64,000 nt of DNA, taken from the NCBI GenBank assembly GCA_019916065.1, contig CM034236.1, positions 50,434,690 to 50,498,689 of the forward strand, written 5' to 3'. The notes under the pieces are model-generated. The model was not told the DNA's origin. It did no database searches and worked only from the letters and a program-made list of their open reading frames with translations. A program made the translations under genes and the position numbers. Below are positions 23,593-34,771 of the stretch, in pieces (position 1 is the stretch's first letter; each line of letters opens with the position of its first letter). The stretch is from Vitellaria paradoxa (Eukaryota; Streptophyta; Magnoliopsida; Ericales; Sapotaceae).

Positions 23593-26500
23593 GCTTCGGT
23601 AGCTACTGATACACCATCTCTCTCATTGACGCCAGCGGTTGCTTCAATTGCTACTACAGACTCGTCCAAGGAAGGTAATCTTCGGTCTACTTTGATTGAC
23701 AGTACCCACATGATCAGTCAAGGGTGGATTGTTGATTCTGGGGCCACTGACCACATGACCCCCTATCGATCTGATATTGGATGCAATACTACTCCTCGGA
23801 AGCAGTCAATTTATAATGCCAATGGTTATGCTTACCCTATCGAAGGGGCTGGCAATGTTACTCTAACTTCTTCCTTATCCTTATCTCATACACTACTTGT
23901 GCCCTCTTTATCTAGTAGATTACTATCTGTTGGTCAACTTACAGAAGCATTGAATTGTTGCGTTCTCATGTATCCTGGATTTTGCTTATTTCAGGATATT
24001 CTCACGAATGAGATTATTGGTCATGGTACTAAGAGGGGAGGACTGTACTTGGTCGATGATTTTGAAGTTGGTAGAGTGCATCATCTCCAGGGTCAATTGA
24101 CGCGTAAAGAACGGGATATTTGGCTGTGGCATCGACGATTGGGACACCCGTCTTTTGGATATTTAAAACATTTGTTTCCAGATTTATTCAATAAGTTATC
24201 AGATTCAGTTTTGCAATGTGACATTTGCGCTTTGGCAAAGAGTCATCGTACCTCTTTTCCATTATCTTTGAATAAAACTTCCGAACCTTTTTCCTTAGTA
24301 CATACAGATGTGTGGGGTGCCTCCCCAGTTACTACTTTATCAGGAGTACGATGGTTTGTGACTTTTGTTGACGACTGTACTCGGATGTCGTGGGTATATC
24401 TAATGAAACATAAGGATGAAGTTAGGGATATTTTTCGTGCATTTCATACTATGGTACGCACCCAATTTGGTGTTGGCTTGCGTATTCTCCGGTCCGATAA
24501 TGGGAAAGAGTATATTAATAAACATCTCTCTGCCTATTTTTGTGAGCATGGGCTTCTCCATGAAACTTCCTGTACACAGACACCTCAGCAGAATGGTGTT
24601 GCAGAGCGGAAGAATCGTCATATCCTTGAAACAGCCCGGGCCCTTCTTTTTGGTGGTAATGTTCCACAACGTTTGTGGGATGCTGCGATTGTTACCGCAG
24701 TTTACTTAATGAATCGGATGCCTTCTCGGGTGCTGCAGTTTCGAACACCTCTACAGGTGTTGTCACAGCATGTTTCACTTCCTTCTATGCTAATCTTGCC
24801 CCCTAAGATTTTCAGGTGTGTCGCCTATGTTCATGTGCATAAGCATCACCGCTCGAAATTGGACCCCTGTGCTGTCCGGTGTGTTTTTCTTGAGAACGGA
24901 CCACATCAGAAAGGCTATCGGTGTTATGACCCTACCACCAAGAAGATGTATGTGACCATGGATGTGACCTTCATGGAAGATGAATTTTTCTTTACCCGTC
25001 CCAATTATCCCTTCCAGGGGGATAATGATCAGCAGAGAAATGGAAATTGGTGGATGGGTATGGGTCCTCTGGGTTCGGAATTGGTGCCTAATGATCAGGT
25101 TCGGCAACAGCAGCCCATGTTTCCAATTCTTTCCTCGGTAATGGGGGATAAACCGGAAACACAGATGCCTCCTGGGATTAATCAAGAGACGGGACACCAG
25201 ATATGTCTTGATCAAGAGGATGTGAACGTGGAAATTGGGCATGACGAGGTGACAATTATAGACCAAGTACACGAAGCTCCTGCACATCAGATCCAAGTAC
25301 AGTCCCCAGTGCATGTCCCTCCTTCAGTACTCACCAATGCTCCTGAGGAGATTCCTGAGGTAAGTTCTGACTTGATTGCAGATACTAATGAGAGTAGTAG
25401 TTATAAATTGCCTGACAGGCACAATAGGGGTAAGCCCCCAAATCGGTATTCACCAGATGCAGGAGAGAGGAGATCAAAATATCCTATAATCAATTATGTC
25501 AACACGAAGAGATTATCTGGTCCTCTGAAGGCCTTTGTTTCAAATGTCTCTGCGCACCAAATTCCTGGAGGAATACAAAAGGCATTGAATGATCCTCAAT
25601 GGGTGAGAGCCATGGAAGAAGAAATGGAAGCCTTACGGAAGAATAATACTTGGCAACTTGTCCAATTGCCTGAGGGAAAGCAAGTTGTGGGATGCAGATG
25701 GGTATTTACCATTAAATATAAATCTGATAGCTCTATCGAACGATATAAGGCGAGATTGGTGGCTAAAGGGTATACCCAGACGTATGGGGTAGATTATCAA
25801 GAAACTTTTTCCCCGGTTGCTAAATTGAACACAGTAAGAGTATTGCTATCTCTAGCTGCAAATCTAGGCTGGCCTCTTCATCAATTTGATGTGAAGAATG
25901 CCTTTCTTCATGGTGACTTAGAGGAGGAGATTTATATGGAAGTTCCTCCAGGATATGGATGTACACAACATCCAAATGTAGTGTGCAAGCTTGAGCGGTC
26001 ATTGTATGGCTTGAAGCAATCACCCCGGGCGTGGTTCGGTCAATTTAGTTCGGCTATGAAAAGGTATGGGTATACACAAACCAACTCTGATCATACTCTG
26101 TTTTTGAGGCATATAGAAGGGAGAATAACTGCACTTATTATATATGTTGATGATATGATAATTACTGGGAATGATCATAAGGAAATTTTAGATCTTCAGA
26201 TAAAGCTGGCAGAAGAGTTCGAGATGAAAAATCTCGGAGGTTTAAAATATTTTTTGGGTATTGAGGTTGCTCGATCTGAAGGAGGAATTTTTCTATCTCA
26301 GAGGAAGTATGTTTTGGACTTACTGACAGAGGTTGGAATGTTAGACTGCAAACCTGCGGATACTCCAATGGTTCAAAATCACAGACTTTGGGAATATCCA
26401 GATCAAACACCAACCAATAAAGAGAGTTACCAGCGATTGGTGGGTCGTTTGATTTATTTGTCGCACACCTGTCCGGATATTGCATACGCAGTAAGTGTGG

Positions 26501-27099
26501 TTAGTCAATTTATGCATGCTCCGAGTGAGGAGCATATGAATGCAGTGATTCGAATCCTATGTTATTTAAAATCTGCTCCAGGAAGGGGATTGTTTTTTGC
26601 ACGGAATGGGCATCTTGAGGTTGAAGGATATACAGATGCAGATTGGGCTGGAAATATTACTGATAGGCAATCCACCTCAGGGTATTTTACTTTTGTAGGT
26701 GGAAATCTAGTCACATGGAGAAGTAAGAAACAAAAAGTAGTAGCCTTGTCCAGTGCTGAGGCCGAGTTCAGAGGAGTAGCGAAAGGCTTGTGCGAATTAT
26801 TGTGGTTAAAGAACTTGTTGGTGGAGATGGGTTTTCCACCGAAATCGGAGATGAAGTTATTTTGTGACAATAAAGCTGCAATCGATATCTCTCACAATCC
26901 GGTACAACATGATCGGGCTAAACACATTGAAGTTGATAGACATTTTATTAAGGAGAATCTGGATTGTAAGGTAGTGAAATTTCCGTTTGTTAAGTCAGAA
27001 GATCAGCTTGCAGATGTCCTCACCAAAGCTGTGTCAAGTAAGTGTTTTCACAGCTCACTCGTCAAGTTGGGTATCAAAGACATCTTTGCACCCACTTGA
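23593..27099 (+). CDS. Copia 2 pol: protease, integrase, RT, RNase H
   Basis: Open from directly behind the TAG to 27099, in the gag frame, about 1,168 codons, with no ATG near the beginning. Protease WIVDSGATDHM (about 23730), integrase HHCC (HRRLGH...CDIC) and D-D-E core (HTDVWG, RSDNGKEY, QQNGVAERKN), RT (KARLVAKGYTQ, FLHGDLEEEIYM, YVDDMIITG at about 26145), RNase H (YTDADWAG, SSAEAEF, CDNKAA, HIEVDRHF). All visible catalytic residues are present, so apart from the gag-pol stop the copy may be functional. It cannot start translation on its own and must be made as gag-pol. Confidence 0.93.
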   Translation, partial: ASVATDTPSLSLTPAVASIATTDSSKEGNLRSTLIDSTHMISQGWIVDSGATDHMTPYRSDIGCNTTPRKQSIYNANGYAYPIEGAGNVTLTSSLSLSHTLLVPSLSSRLLSVGQLTEALNCCVLMYPGFCLFQDILTNEIIGHGTKRGGLYLVDDFEVGRVHHLQGQLTRKERDIWLWHRRLGHPSFGYLKHLFPDLFNKLSDSVLQCDICALAKSHRTSFPLSLNKTSEPFSLVHTDVWGASPVTTLSGVRWFVTFVDDCTRMSWVYLMKHKDEVRDIFRAFHTMVRTQFGVGLRILRSDNGKEYINKHLSAYFCEHGLLHETSCTQTPQQNGVAERKNRHILETARALLFGGNVPQRLWDAAIVTAVYLMNRMPSRVLQFRTPLQVLSQHVSLPSMLILPPKIFRCVAYVHVHKHHRSKLDPCAVRCVFLENGPHQKGYRCYDPTTKKMYVTMDVTFMEDEFFFTRPNYPFQGDNDQQRNGNWWMGMGPLGSELVPNDQVRQQQPMFPILSSVMGDKPETQMPPGINQETGHQICLDQEDVNVEIGHDEVTIIDQVHEAPAHQIQVQSPVHVPPSVLTNAPEEIPEVSSDLIADTNESSSYKLPDRHNRGKPPNRYSPDAGERRSKYPIINYVNTKRLSGPLKAFVSNVSAHQIPGGIQKALNDPQWVRAMEEEMEALRKNNTWQLVQLPEGKQVVGCRWVFTIKYKSDSSIERYKARLVAKGYTQTYGVDYQETFSPVAKLNTVRVLLSLAANLGWPLHQFDVKNAFLHGDLEEEIYMEVPPGYGCTQHPNVVCKLERSLYGLKQSPRAWFGQFSSAMKRYGYTQTNSDHTLFLRHIEGRITALIIYVDDMIITGNDHKEILDLQIKLAEEFEMKNLGGLKYFLGIEVARSEGGIFLSQRKYVLDLLTEVGMLDCKPADTPMVQNHRLWEYPDQTPTNKESYQRLVGRLIYLSHTCPDIAYAVSVVSQFMHAPSEEHMNAVIRILCYLKSAPGRGLFFARNGHLEVEGYTDADWAGNITDRQSTSGYFTFVGGNLVTWRSKKQKVVALSSAEAEFRGVAKGLCELLWLKNLLVEMGFPPKSEMKLFCDNKAAIDISHNPVQHDRAKHIEVDRHFIKENLDCKVVKFPFVKSEDQLADVLTKAVSSKCFHSSLVKLGIKDIFAPT

Positions 27100-27106
27100 G
27101 GGGGAG
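27098..27106 (+). other. Polypurine tract, Copia element 2
   Basis: GAGGGGGAG directly precedes the 3' LTR, overlapping the end of the pol stop codon. Confidence 0.85.
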
Positions 27107-27346
27107 TGTTAGCGTGAGCTGTTAATACCCAATTAGGAGATAATGTAAATAGGAGTTTGTTTCCTATTAGAATTCTTTTCTATAATTAGTTTCTTTCCTA
27201 TTAGGGCTATTGTTTCCTATTAGTTTGTTAGGGTTAGCTCCTATATATATATGAGGCAGAATACTTCTTGAATATAAGAGAATGAATGATATATAATAGT
27301 TTACAGAAATATACTGAAATTCTCCCAGTTTTGATTCTGGTTGACA
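27107..27346 (+). repeat. 3' LTR of Copia element 2
   Basis: 240 bp, same length as the 5' LTR with three substitutions (C/T in GAAYTC, T/C in TTTTYT, G/A in ATATRCTG). Confidence 0.95.
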
Positions 27347-27351
27347 GTACC

Positions 27352-28826
27352 GAATAGATCGATTCAATTGAATGACGGCTTGAATTTGAACTAAAAGATT
27401 AACAAGTCAAGGTTGAATCATTTTTTAATTTTCATTAAACTTAACAAATCTAATCCAAGTACCTTTTTATTCTTGCTCGTCTTTAATCTACACCTCTGGC
27501 TGTAAAACACACAGGTTTTCAAACCTTGGTGCATCAATGTCCAGTTTAAGTTCCCTAAGCATTGGATCATGTAACAAAGGTCCATGGCTGAAAGTGACGG
27601 GAAAGCTAATAGCCCTTTTTTACCCCTCTCTTATTCAACTTTCTATGTAGGTACTTATGTGCAGATTATAAGTTTTTACAACTATACAATTGCTAGATAT
27701 CCAGGCACGGTACCCGTCTAGTTTTACCTTTATTTCAGACTAGAGCGAACCCAGCATCTGGTGAACTTGGATGCTGATATTGATACAGCCAAATGCAACT
27801 GGACCATACAGTGGTTTAAAGACAACAGGTTCATTGCATAATGCTATTTTATCAAAAAAATAAAAAATAAAAAATATTTTAGAAAACACAATCAAGACAG
27901 GTACACGATAATAATGTTGTAATTAGAGTCTAACTTCTTTTTTTTTTTTTTTTTTGGGATGCTTAAATCTCACTTGATGTGTTTGTTATTTTAAAGTAAC
28001 TGGTTACAACTTTTTTTTTTTAATTTTTATTTTTTTCACATCATTCTGATTAGGATTTCTAAAAAAAAAATAATAGAATTCTTGTTTTTTAATAGCATTG
28101 CTCCTTTACTATATTCTTACATCAGGTGCTTTAGTAGAATTATAGAACATATTCTGTTATTATAGATGATCAGTGCGTAAGTGAGCAAATGATAACCCTA
28201 AAAAGAAATAAAGATTGAACTTTTTTGGATGGAAACAATGAAAAGTGATTTCCTTGTGGAAACTTCTACCGTTAGGCTTAATCATCTCATCCTTCAACCC
28301 ACCTGTATAAGCTCCCCGCCACTCATTAGGGAACTACATCTTTTATTTCTATTCACCCCTGTTTGTGTCTATTAATACCCAAAATGCCACTAGTTTCTTC
28401 AGCTCCATTATCCAAAAGACTTTCCTAGCCCTACGTATGGTACCTTCTTTCTCAAGAGAGGAGACCTATTCAGGTAATAACATTGGAATCGCAGTTTAGA
28501 ATGAATTTTTGAAAAGACAGGGTATGGTTAATAAGATCATTGCAAAAAGAGGTTGATCCTGTATTAATTTCCTTACTGCTGATTCAATTAACTTCCAACT
28601 CGATAATGGAAAAAGAAAAAGAAAATGAGCGAGGACTAGAGGAGCATGTTCACTGGGTGTTGTTAGGTTAGAAGGAACTTCAAGAGGAACTTCATGTGCA
28701 TGTCTTCTTACCTTTGCCTCCACATCCAGTCTTTGATGGGAACTTGAACATGTTAAACATATTCCAGTCACTGCCACGGTGGATCTTGATCAGGAGAAAA
28801 CTGCACCACCCTCCATTGCTAATTAC
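27352..28826. other. Region upstream of the NPH3 gene
   Basis: AT-rich with T runs (27930-27956, 28010-28030). A segment at 27740-27830 looks exon-like (TTATTTCAG acceptor, then an open frame reading LERTQHLVNLDADIDTAK), but I do not recognise it. The frame entering the NPH3 gene stays open upstream to about 28735 without an ATG. The NPH3 promoter and 5' UTR should lie here. Confidence 0.45.
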
Positions 28827-31718
28827 ATGTCTGCCAAGAAGAAGGAACTTCTTTCCACTGCCATGAAGAGGACCAGTGAATGGTTTGTCTCCCTTCCATT
28901 TCGTTTTCTATCTGACTTAAAAGGGTTTCTGACTCTTGTTTCTTTGCTATAAATTTGATTATCTCGCAATAATCATCAAAAGGAAAAGAATTTGAAAGAT
29001 TAGTTTGAATCTCAACAGGATTTTCTCCCAGGAAATTCCTAGCGATGTCACTGTTAGTGCCGGGGGAACTTCCTTTTCATTGCACAAGGTAAAACATAAA
29101 CTTTGTTCTTGTCAATTTAGGGAAGTATTCCTAGGGAATCTTTTATTAGAAGAACATTGTTGTGTAACAGGTTAATCTGCAGATTCATAGTTAAAAACAA
29201 CTTTTGAGGCGGAACAGTATCTTACTTTCTGTTGTTTGTATAATTCAATCATTGAATCAAACTAACAACTGATAAATAATAATATGATTTTAAGTTGTTC
29301 ATTATTCTCATGGGGTAGAGAAAATTTTTTATGCAATCCTGACTTCGCATGCAGTTTCCATTAGTCTCAAAATGTGGATACATAAGGAAATTGGTGTCAG
29401 AATCAAGCGGTGCTGACCTTTCTGTGATTGAACTCCCCGATGTTCCGGGCGGGGCAGAAGCATTCGAGCTAGCTGCAAAATTTTGTTATGGAATTAATTT
29501 TGAAATCAATACAGAAAACATTGCCATGCTCAGATGTGCGGCCGAGTACCTTGGGATGACAGAACACTATGCAGTTGGAAACCTAGTGGCAAGAACTGAG
29601 GCCTACTTGACTGAAGTGGCGCTCAAAAGCCTTTCAGGGGCAGTTTCGATTTTGCATAAGTCAGAAAGCTTCCTTCCAATAGCTGAAACAGTAAAATTGG
29701 TGAGCCGATGCATAGACGCAGTATCATATATAGCCTGCAAGGAAAGCCAATTTTCTGTATCTAGTTGGACAGAAAGTGGCATGGAGGGTTCGGCTAAAAC
29801 TTCTTCAGGCGCTCTCCAGAAACCCATTGCTGATTGGTGGGCTGAAGATTTCACTGCCCTCAGAATTGATATCTTCCAGCGGGTTCTAATTGCCATGATG
29901 GCAAGAGGATTTAAACAATATGCGCTCGGTCCAGTTCTTATGTTTTATGCACAAAAATCTCTTCGAGGTTTGGTGAGATCCCTTCCCAATTTAGCCGATT
30001 GATTTCAATTATCGGCATGTGCATTTAACCATGATAACATTGTTGACTGCAGGAAATATTTGGCAAGGGGAGGAAGAAAATAGATCCGAGACAAGAACAT
30101 GAGAAGAGGGTTGTCTTGGAAACAATAGTTAGTCTTCTGCCCCGGGAGAAGAATGCCATGCCAGTCAGCTTTCTCTCAATGCTGATCCGGGCTGCACTTT
30201 ATCTTGAGACAACAGTTGCTTGTCGGCTTGATTTGGAGAAGAGAATGGGGTTACAGCTCGGACAGGCTGTTCTTGATGATCTACTGATCCCTTCATTTTC
30301 TTTTACGGGGAATACATTGTTCGATGTGGATACAGTGCAGAGGATCCTGGTGAATTTCCTTGAATATGAAACGGAAGGGAATCATTTGGGCCGCGGTGCA
30401 CTTGAAGATTTTCTTTCTCCTCCCCAAAGTGACATGGAAAGAGTTGGGAGGCTAATGGAATCTTACCTTGCTGAAATAGCTTCTGATCGTAACTTGACTG
30501 TATCGAAATTCGTCAGTCTTGCTGAACTTGTGCCGGAGCAATCAATGATAACAGAGGATGGGACGTACAGAACCATAGATATTTACTTGAAGGTGCAAAT
30601 CTCTAACATGCCTATCTACGTGTGAAAATGCATTTCGTTTTAGCGAAGTTTGTTCACCTCATAATCTTTGGTCATAATCATATAAATAGCTAGAAGCAAA
30701 ATTCAAATTTCAGTTAATTATTTGAATGCTCATGATTGGGCTCTTGATCCTCTGCCTACTCTAACTTAACATCCACTTTCCATGAAAAAGGTTCAGCGTA
30801 TCTTCAAATAGGTTCATTTTGCATGTGTAATTGTTTAATTTGATTTAGACCTCATTGCGTCATCTTTTGTCCATTTCATCAATTTGGAAAAAAAAAAAAA
30901 AAAAGAAAGGCAACTAAGTGCATAAGACTCGTGTAATATGGGATTCGAGGAGGGTCAAATGCATACAACATTTACTTTATTTGCAGGGAGACTATTTTTG
31001 CAATCCCTGATCACAAGGAAATTATATTACCGTTGCTCTAAACTCGCCCTTTTTGTAATTCATCAAAGTAGCATGAAAAATTTTGGCGGAGATGTAATGA
31101 ACATTTTGTGGGTTTTGATCTAATTCTGTTACTTCTGATATTCCAACTCACTGTCGGTGATCATAGGCCCATCCAGGTCTGACCGACTTGGAGAGGAAGA
31201 AAGTTTGCAGTGTGATGGACTGTCAGAAGCTCTCCCGCGAGGCCTGTGCTCATGCAGCTCAGAATGATCGTCTCCCTGTCCAAACTGTGGTTCAAGTGCT
31301 TTACTACGAGCAGCAACGACTTCGCGAGGCCATGAGTGGCAGCCTCACGGGCGGTGAATCCCCTGCTCTGCCTCCAAGACAGAACTTATTCGCCGCCACC
31401 AACGCCACCACCAATATCCACCATGTTTCCGATGAGCTCTCAAGCTTGAAAAAAGAAAACCAGGACCTCAAATTTGAGCTATTGAAAATGAAGATGAGAT
31501 TGAAAGAGATTGGGAAACCAACAGGGAAGTCGGCTGTAGGCAGCCCATCGAGCACTCCGTCATCTGCCGATAAGCCTCCTCTGCCTCGAAAATCGTTTAT
31601 AGGCGCGTTGTCGAGAAAGCTTGGAAAACTGTATCCTTTTGTGCGTGGGGACGGAGAAGTCACACCTCCCAGAGGTCGGACCAAACCCAGCAAAGTTCGG
31701 CGCCATGCCGTGTCTTGA
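28827..31718 (+). CDS. NPH3/RPT2-like (NRL) BTB protein
   Basis: Five exons, 28827-28882, 29019-29088, 29355-29972, 30053-30592 and 31167-31718, join in frame with GT-AG introns to 611 aa. The first intron splits the Trp codon of TSEW|IFSQE. The N-terminal BTB domain (about 25-125) contains SDVTVSAGGTSFSLHKF and FELAAKFCYGINFEI. The NPH3 domain begins at WWAEDF (about 202) and runs to about 450 (LPREKNAM, RLDLEKRMGLQL, CQKLSREACAHAAQND). A coiled coil (SSLKKENQDLKFELLKMKMR) lies near 514-545, and a basic C-terminus ends RRHAVS. NRL proteins are plasma-membrane-associated adaptors for CUL3 E3 ubiquitin ligases and act in phototropic and auxin-transport signalling. From memory the closest Arabidopsis relative is the At5g66560 subgroup. 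No defect seen; the gene appears intact. Confidence 0.94.
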
Positions 31719-31905
31719 CACAACTGGCCTCTCTCTGAGCTCGCTTCATTAGTACCCTGTGAAAAGTTTGCATGGTGTTTTGTTGAAAAACTTGGAAATT
31801 ATTTGTAAGGCTTGAGATGAGGGTTCTCTATGTTGTGTTCGCAATAAAATGAGGTTTAAGATGCCATTGAATTACAAACAAATAAAATTCAGCAAGTAAT
31901 TAAGA

Positions 31906-32102
31906 CTTTTTTTTTTTTTTGATACGAAGGAAACCTCTCGCCGGTGAACCGTCGCGGGTAAAATCTCCGGGCGAGTACACCACCCCGCAAGACACGCCCA
32001 CCGATAAGACCGAGCGCCCAGGAAGGGATTCGAACCCGAGACGTGGGAAGCATGCCCACTCTCCAAGCTGGTCCCTGCTCCACTGAGCTAACCCGTGCGG
32101 GT
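31906..32102 (-). mobile_element. tRNA-derived SINE
   Basis: Flanked by an exact 12-bp target duplication AAGTAATTAAGA (31894-31905, 32103-32114). On the minus strand it begins CCCGCACGGG and has a pol III A box TTAGCTCAGTGG (32080-32091) and B box GGGTTCGAATCCC (32025-32037). It ends in a poly-A tail of about 14 (31907-31920). It lies about 190 bp behind the NPH3 stop codon and may be within the transcribed 3' flank. Confidence 0.9.
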
Positions 32103-32114
32103 AAGTAATTAAGA

Positions 32115-32325
32115 TTTGATTGAGTAGGTTGTGATATAAAGTATTAGGTAAATTTTCATTCCTCTCCCCCCACCCCCCAAAAAATATATATATATGTATA
32201 TTAAGTAACTTACAAGGACTTTCCTTAAATATTTAGCTAAATCTTAAGTTACTTTGCTAAATATAAATAGATGTTAAACTATTTCAATATGACATTTCTT
32301 AGGCTTTGTGTGGAATCCCTTAAAG

Positions 32326-32361
<36 letters not shown>

Positions 32362-33235
32362 TGATTTTAGTAGCTCTACCTTTTTTATTTTATTTATTTA
32401 TTTATTTTTATTTTTATTTATTTTTTATTTTTTTAAATGATCAGAATTGGCCGGAGCACTTGGTAACATGAAAAATTTGCCAATTCTAAGTTAAAATTTT
32501 ATACTAGGTTTTTTTTTTTTTTTGTGTATATATATATATCGACTGAAAAAGTGGGTTGTTAATTGATGGGATAGGATTATGTAAACCTAATAAGACTAAA
32601 ATTCATTTTTTTGGTAGGTAAGATAAATCATTAATTAGACTAAAATTAATTTGACGAAAATGAAGCCAGTTTTTTTTAAAGCTAGTGAGACTAAAATTAG
32701 TTTGACTGAAATTATAACTAAAATAAAGCTAATAAGACTAAAATTAACTTTTGATAATTCAATTTGGCAGTAATTGGTAATTTTGTAATTCTATTAAAAA
32801 TACATTTTCATTAAATGTAATTAAATGAATTTATTTTATAATTTATAATTTTAAATATAAATTTTTAGGCATTCTTTTTTTGTAATTTATTTAAATATAA
32901 TTCATTAAAAAATGAGGGTAAATTTAGTTTTTATGGTTTTAGGAATTTTGGAGAAATGAAAGGGAATTTGGAAAAATGATAAAATGCTTAAATCTTCTAT
33001 GTATGTGAAAATGTGAAAAAATTCTAAATTTCTAGTTTTATTTTATTTTATTTGTTTGGTACTTTTGGCCATTTTTTAGTTTATATAGCTGTGAAAATTG
33101 GATAACCGAATGCAAATACAAATTTATGAATTTATATTATAATTTATAATTTTAAATATAAACTTTCAGATATAATTTTTAAAGTTTTATTTTATAATTT
33201 TTAAAATACAATTTATTAAACAAATGAGGAAAAAT
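32115..33235. other. AT-rich spacer with long poly-A run
   Basis: Contains an A run of about 35 (32325-32359), TA microsatellites and T-rich tracts. No coding or RNA feature seen. Confidence 0.55.
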
Positions 33236-33238
33236 TTA

Positions 33239-33580
33239 GGTGGCATTTGGTTTATTTTTTTATTTTCTATTTTCTGTTTTTATTTTGTGTTTTAAAAATC
33301 TCAAAATAAAGAAATAAAAAAATATTCTATTTTCATTATTTTCAGATTTTCTTTATTTTAGATTAAAAATGCTCAAAATGACTTTTTATCATTTTTCATT
33401 TTATGTGCAAGACAAGGCCATTTTCTGTTTTTTAAAATAAATTTTAAAAACACAAGTGACCAAATACATTTTGAGTTTTTTTTCTTATTTTCAAAAGTAT
33501 AAAATAAAAAATAAGTTCAAAATAGAAAATAAAAAATAAAAACAAAAAATAAAAAATAGAAAAATAAACTAAATGAGCCC
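33239..33580. mobile_element. Tourist-like MITE (PIF/Harbinger type)
   Basis: 342 bp with imperfect inverted ends: GGTGGCATTTGGTTTATTTTT on the left and, reverse-complemented, GGGCTCATTTAGTTTATTTTT on the right. A TTA direct repeat flanks it (33236-33238, 33581-33583). GG-starting ends and a TTA duplication are typical of Tourist MITEs. The interior is AT-rich, self-complementary and non-coding. Confidence 0.7.
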
Positions 33581-33583
33581 TTA

Positions 33584-34359
33584 AGTTTTAGGGTTATATA
33601 TATACATCAAGAAATTTTAGGAATTTTGAAGATTGAGAGGGAAATTTGAAAAATTAAAAAAAAAAATACTGAAATCTTTCATGTCCGAGAAAATGTGAAC
33701 AAAGCTCTAAATTTCTCGTTTTATTATTACTATTGCTGTTGTTGTTTTTGTAATTATATAATCTTTTTTCACTCAAAAAGTTTGTTTATATAGCCAAAAG
33801 AGTTGTATATATATATATATATATATAACGAAACACACTGAATATATATATTGAAAACATAGACCAAATTCTATAAATGATAAAGATCAAGATTAGATTT
33901 TCTTTTTTGCAGATGTCACTTTGCAATTAATAGTCTTCTATCTGAAGTACTTTCCTCGCTCAAATAATGGAAGTCCTCATATATATATATATATATATAT
34001 TTGGCTTTTTTTTGGGGGGGGGGGTTGGGTTATGGATTGAAGCTTGAATTTGACTGTGGATGAAGGAGGACTTGTGAGCAGATGTAAGGCAATAAATTCC
34101 TACTGAAAAGGAGGAGATAATTGTTTTTTAGGTATTTGAGGAGTCATCTAAGGGTGAGAGGAAGAACTAGGCAACTATGAGAAATAGAGAGACAGAGAAA
34201 GAGAGACAGATGGTGTTTTAGAGAGAATAATTTTAAAAGTCGGTGAACATTCAATGTTTTGGAATAAATGAATGAGCGTAAGGGAGCATTTATAATTTTT
34301 GTCTCAAGCTTTTAAGGTATCAACGACAAGTTAAAAGCTCATATGTATGGGGCATGTAA
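33584..34359. other. AT-rich spacer
   Basis: Holds three TA microsatellites (about 33810-33828, 33981-34000) and a G10 run (34013-34024). No gene seen. Confidence 0.5.
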
Positions 34360-34375
34360 AACATGAGAAGTTCTT

Positions 34376-34641
34376 TTTCTAAGATCGAGGAGAAGCCCGC
34401 AATCGCTACTCATGGATGCGCATTGGGTGAAACTCACTCCGTGGTCCTAGCCGGCAAAGAATCACGAGGAGGTAAACCAGCCTACGCAAGCCCTAGCTGA
34501 CCGGCTCAACCGAAAAGACTGTTAGATGGCTCTCCACAATTAGATGAAGGACTGCTCCAAGAGGAGTCGAATCCGGGACTTATTGGTCCCAGTCCCTTCA
34601 GCCTGTCATCCGAACCAACTCAACTACCCCTTTCAGGACAG
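34376..34641 (-). mobile_element. tRNA-derived SINE, second family
   Basis: Flanked by an exact 16-bp target duplication AACATGAGAAGTTCTT (34360-34375, 34642-34657). The minus strand starts GTCCTGAAAGGGG and has an A box TAGTTGAGTTGG (34615-34626) and a B-box-like GTCCCGGATTCGACTC (34564-34579). It ends in a short T-rich tail. It is unrelated in body sequence to the SINE at 31.9 kb. No protein is encoded. Confidence 0.85.
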
Positions 34642-34771
34642 AACATGAGAAGTTCTTGCTCATAAGGTGTTTGGTTAACGATAGCAGAGCGCTTGTCCCT
34701 TCGACAATTATTAGTTAAAGGCATCAAAAGTTTAGTGATTGCGTGTATTACATATATGGGTAGGTGTCTCC

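Larger units (their letters stand above)
22214..27346 (+). mobile_element. Nearly intact, young Copia LTR retrotransposon
   Basis: Two 240-bp LTRs (22214-22453, 27107-27346) differ at only three positions that I can find (about 98.8% identity). The flanks GTATC and GTACC are a 5-bp target duplication with one mismatch. An initiator Met tRNA primer site, a gag frame, a pol frame and a purine tract (GAGGGGGAG) are all present in order. The whole coding region is one frame with a single TAG between gag and pol. Confidence 0.95.

Noticed and set aside
27740..27840. Possible exon upstream of NPH3
   Set aside because: An acceptor-like site and a short open frame only; not recognised and not connected in frame to the gene.
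31304..31723. 139-codon minus-strand ORF
   Set aside because: Shadow of the last NPH3 exon.
31906..32102. Functional tRNA gene from the A and B boxes
   Set aside because: No complete cloverleaf; poly-A tail and flanking duplication identify a SINE.
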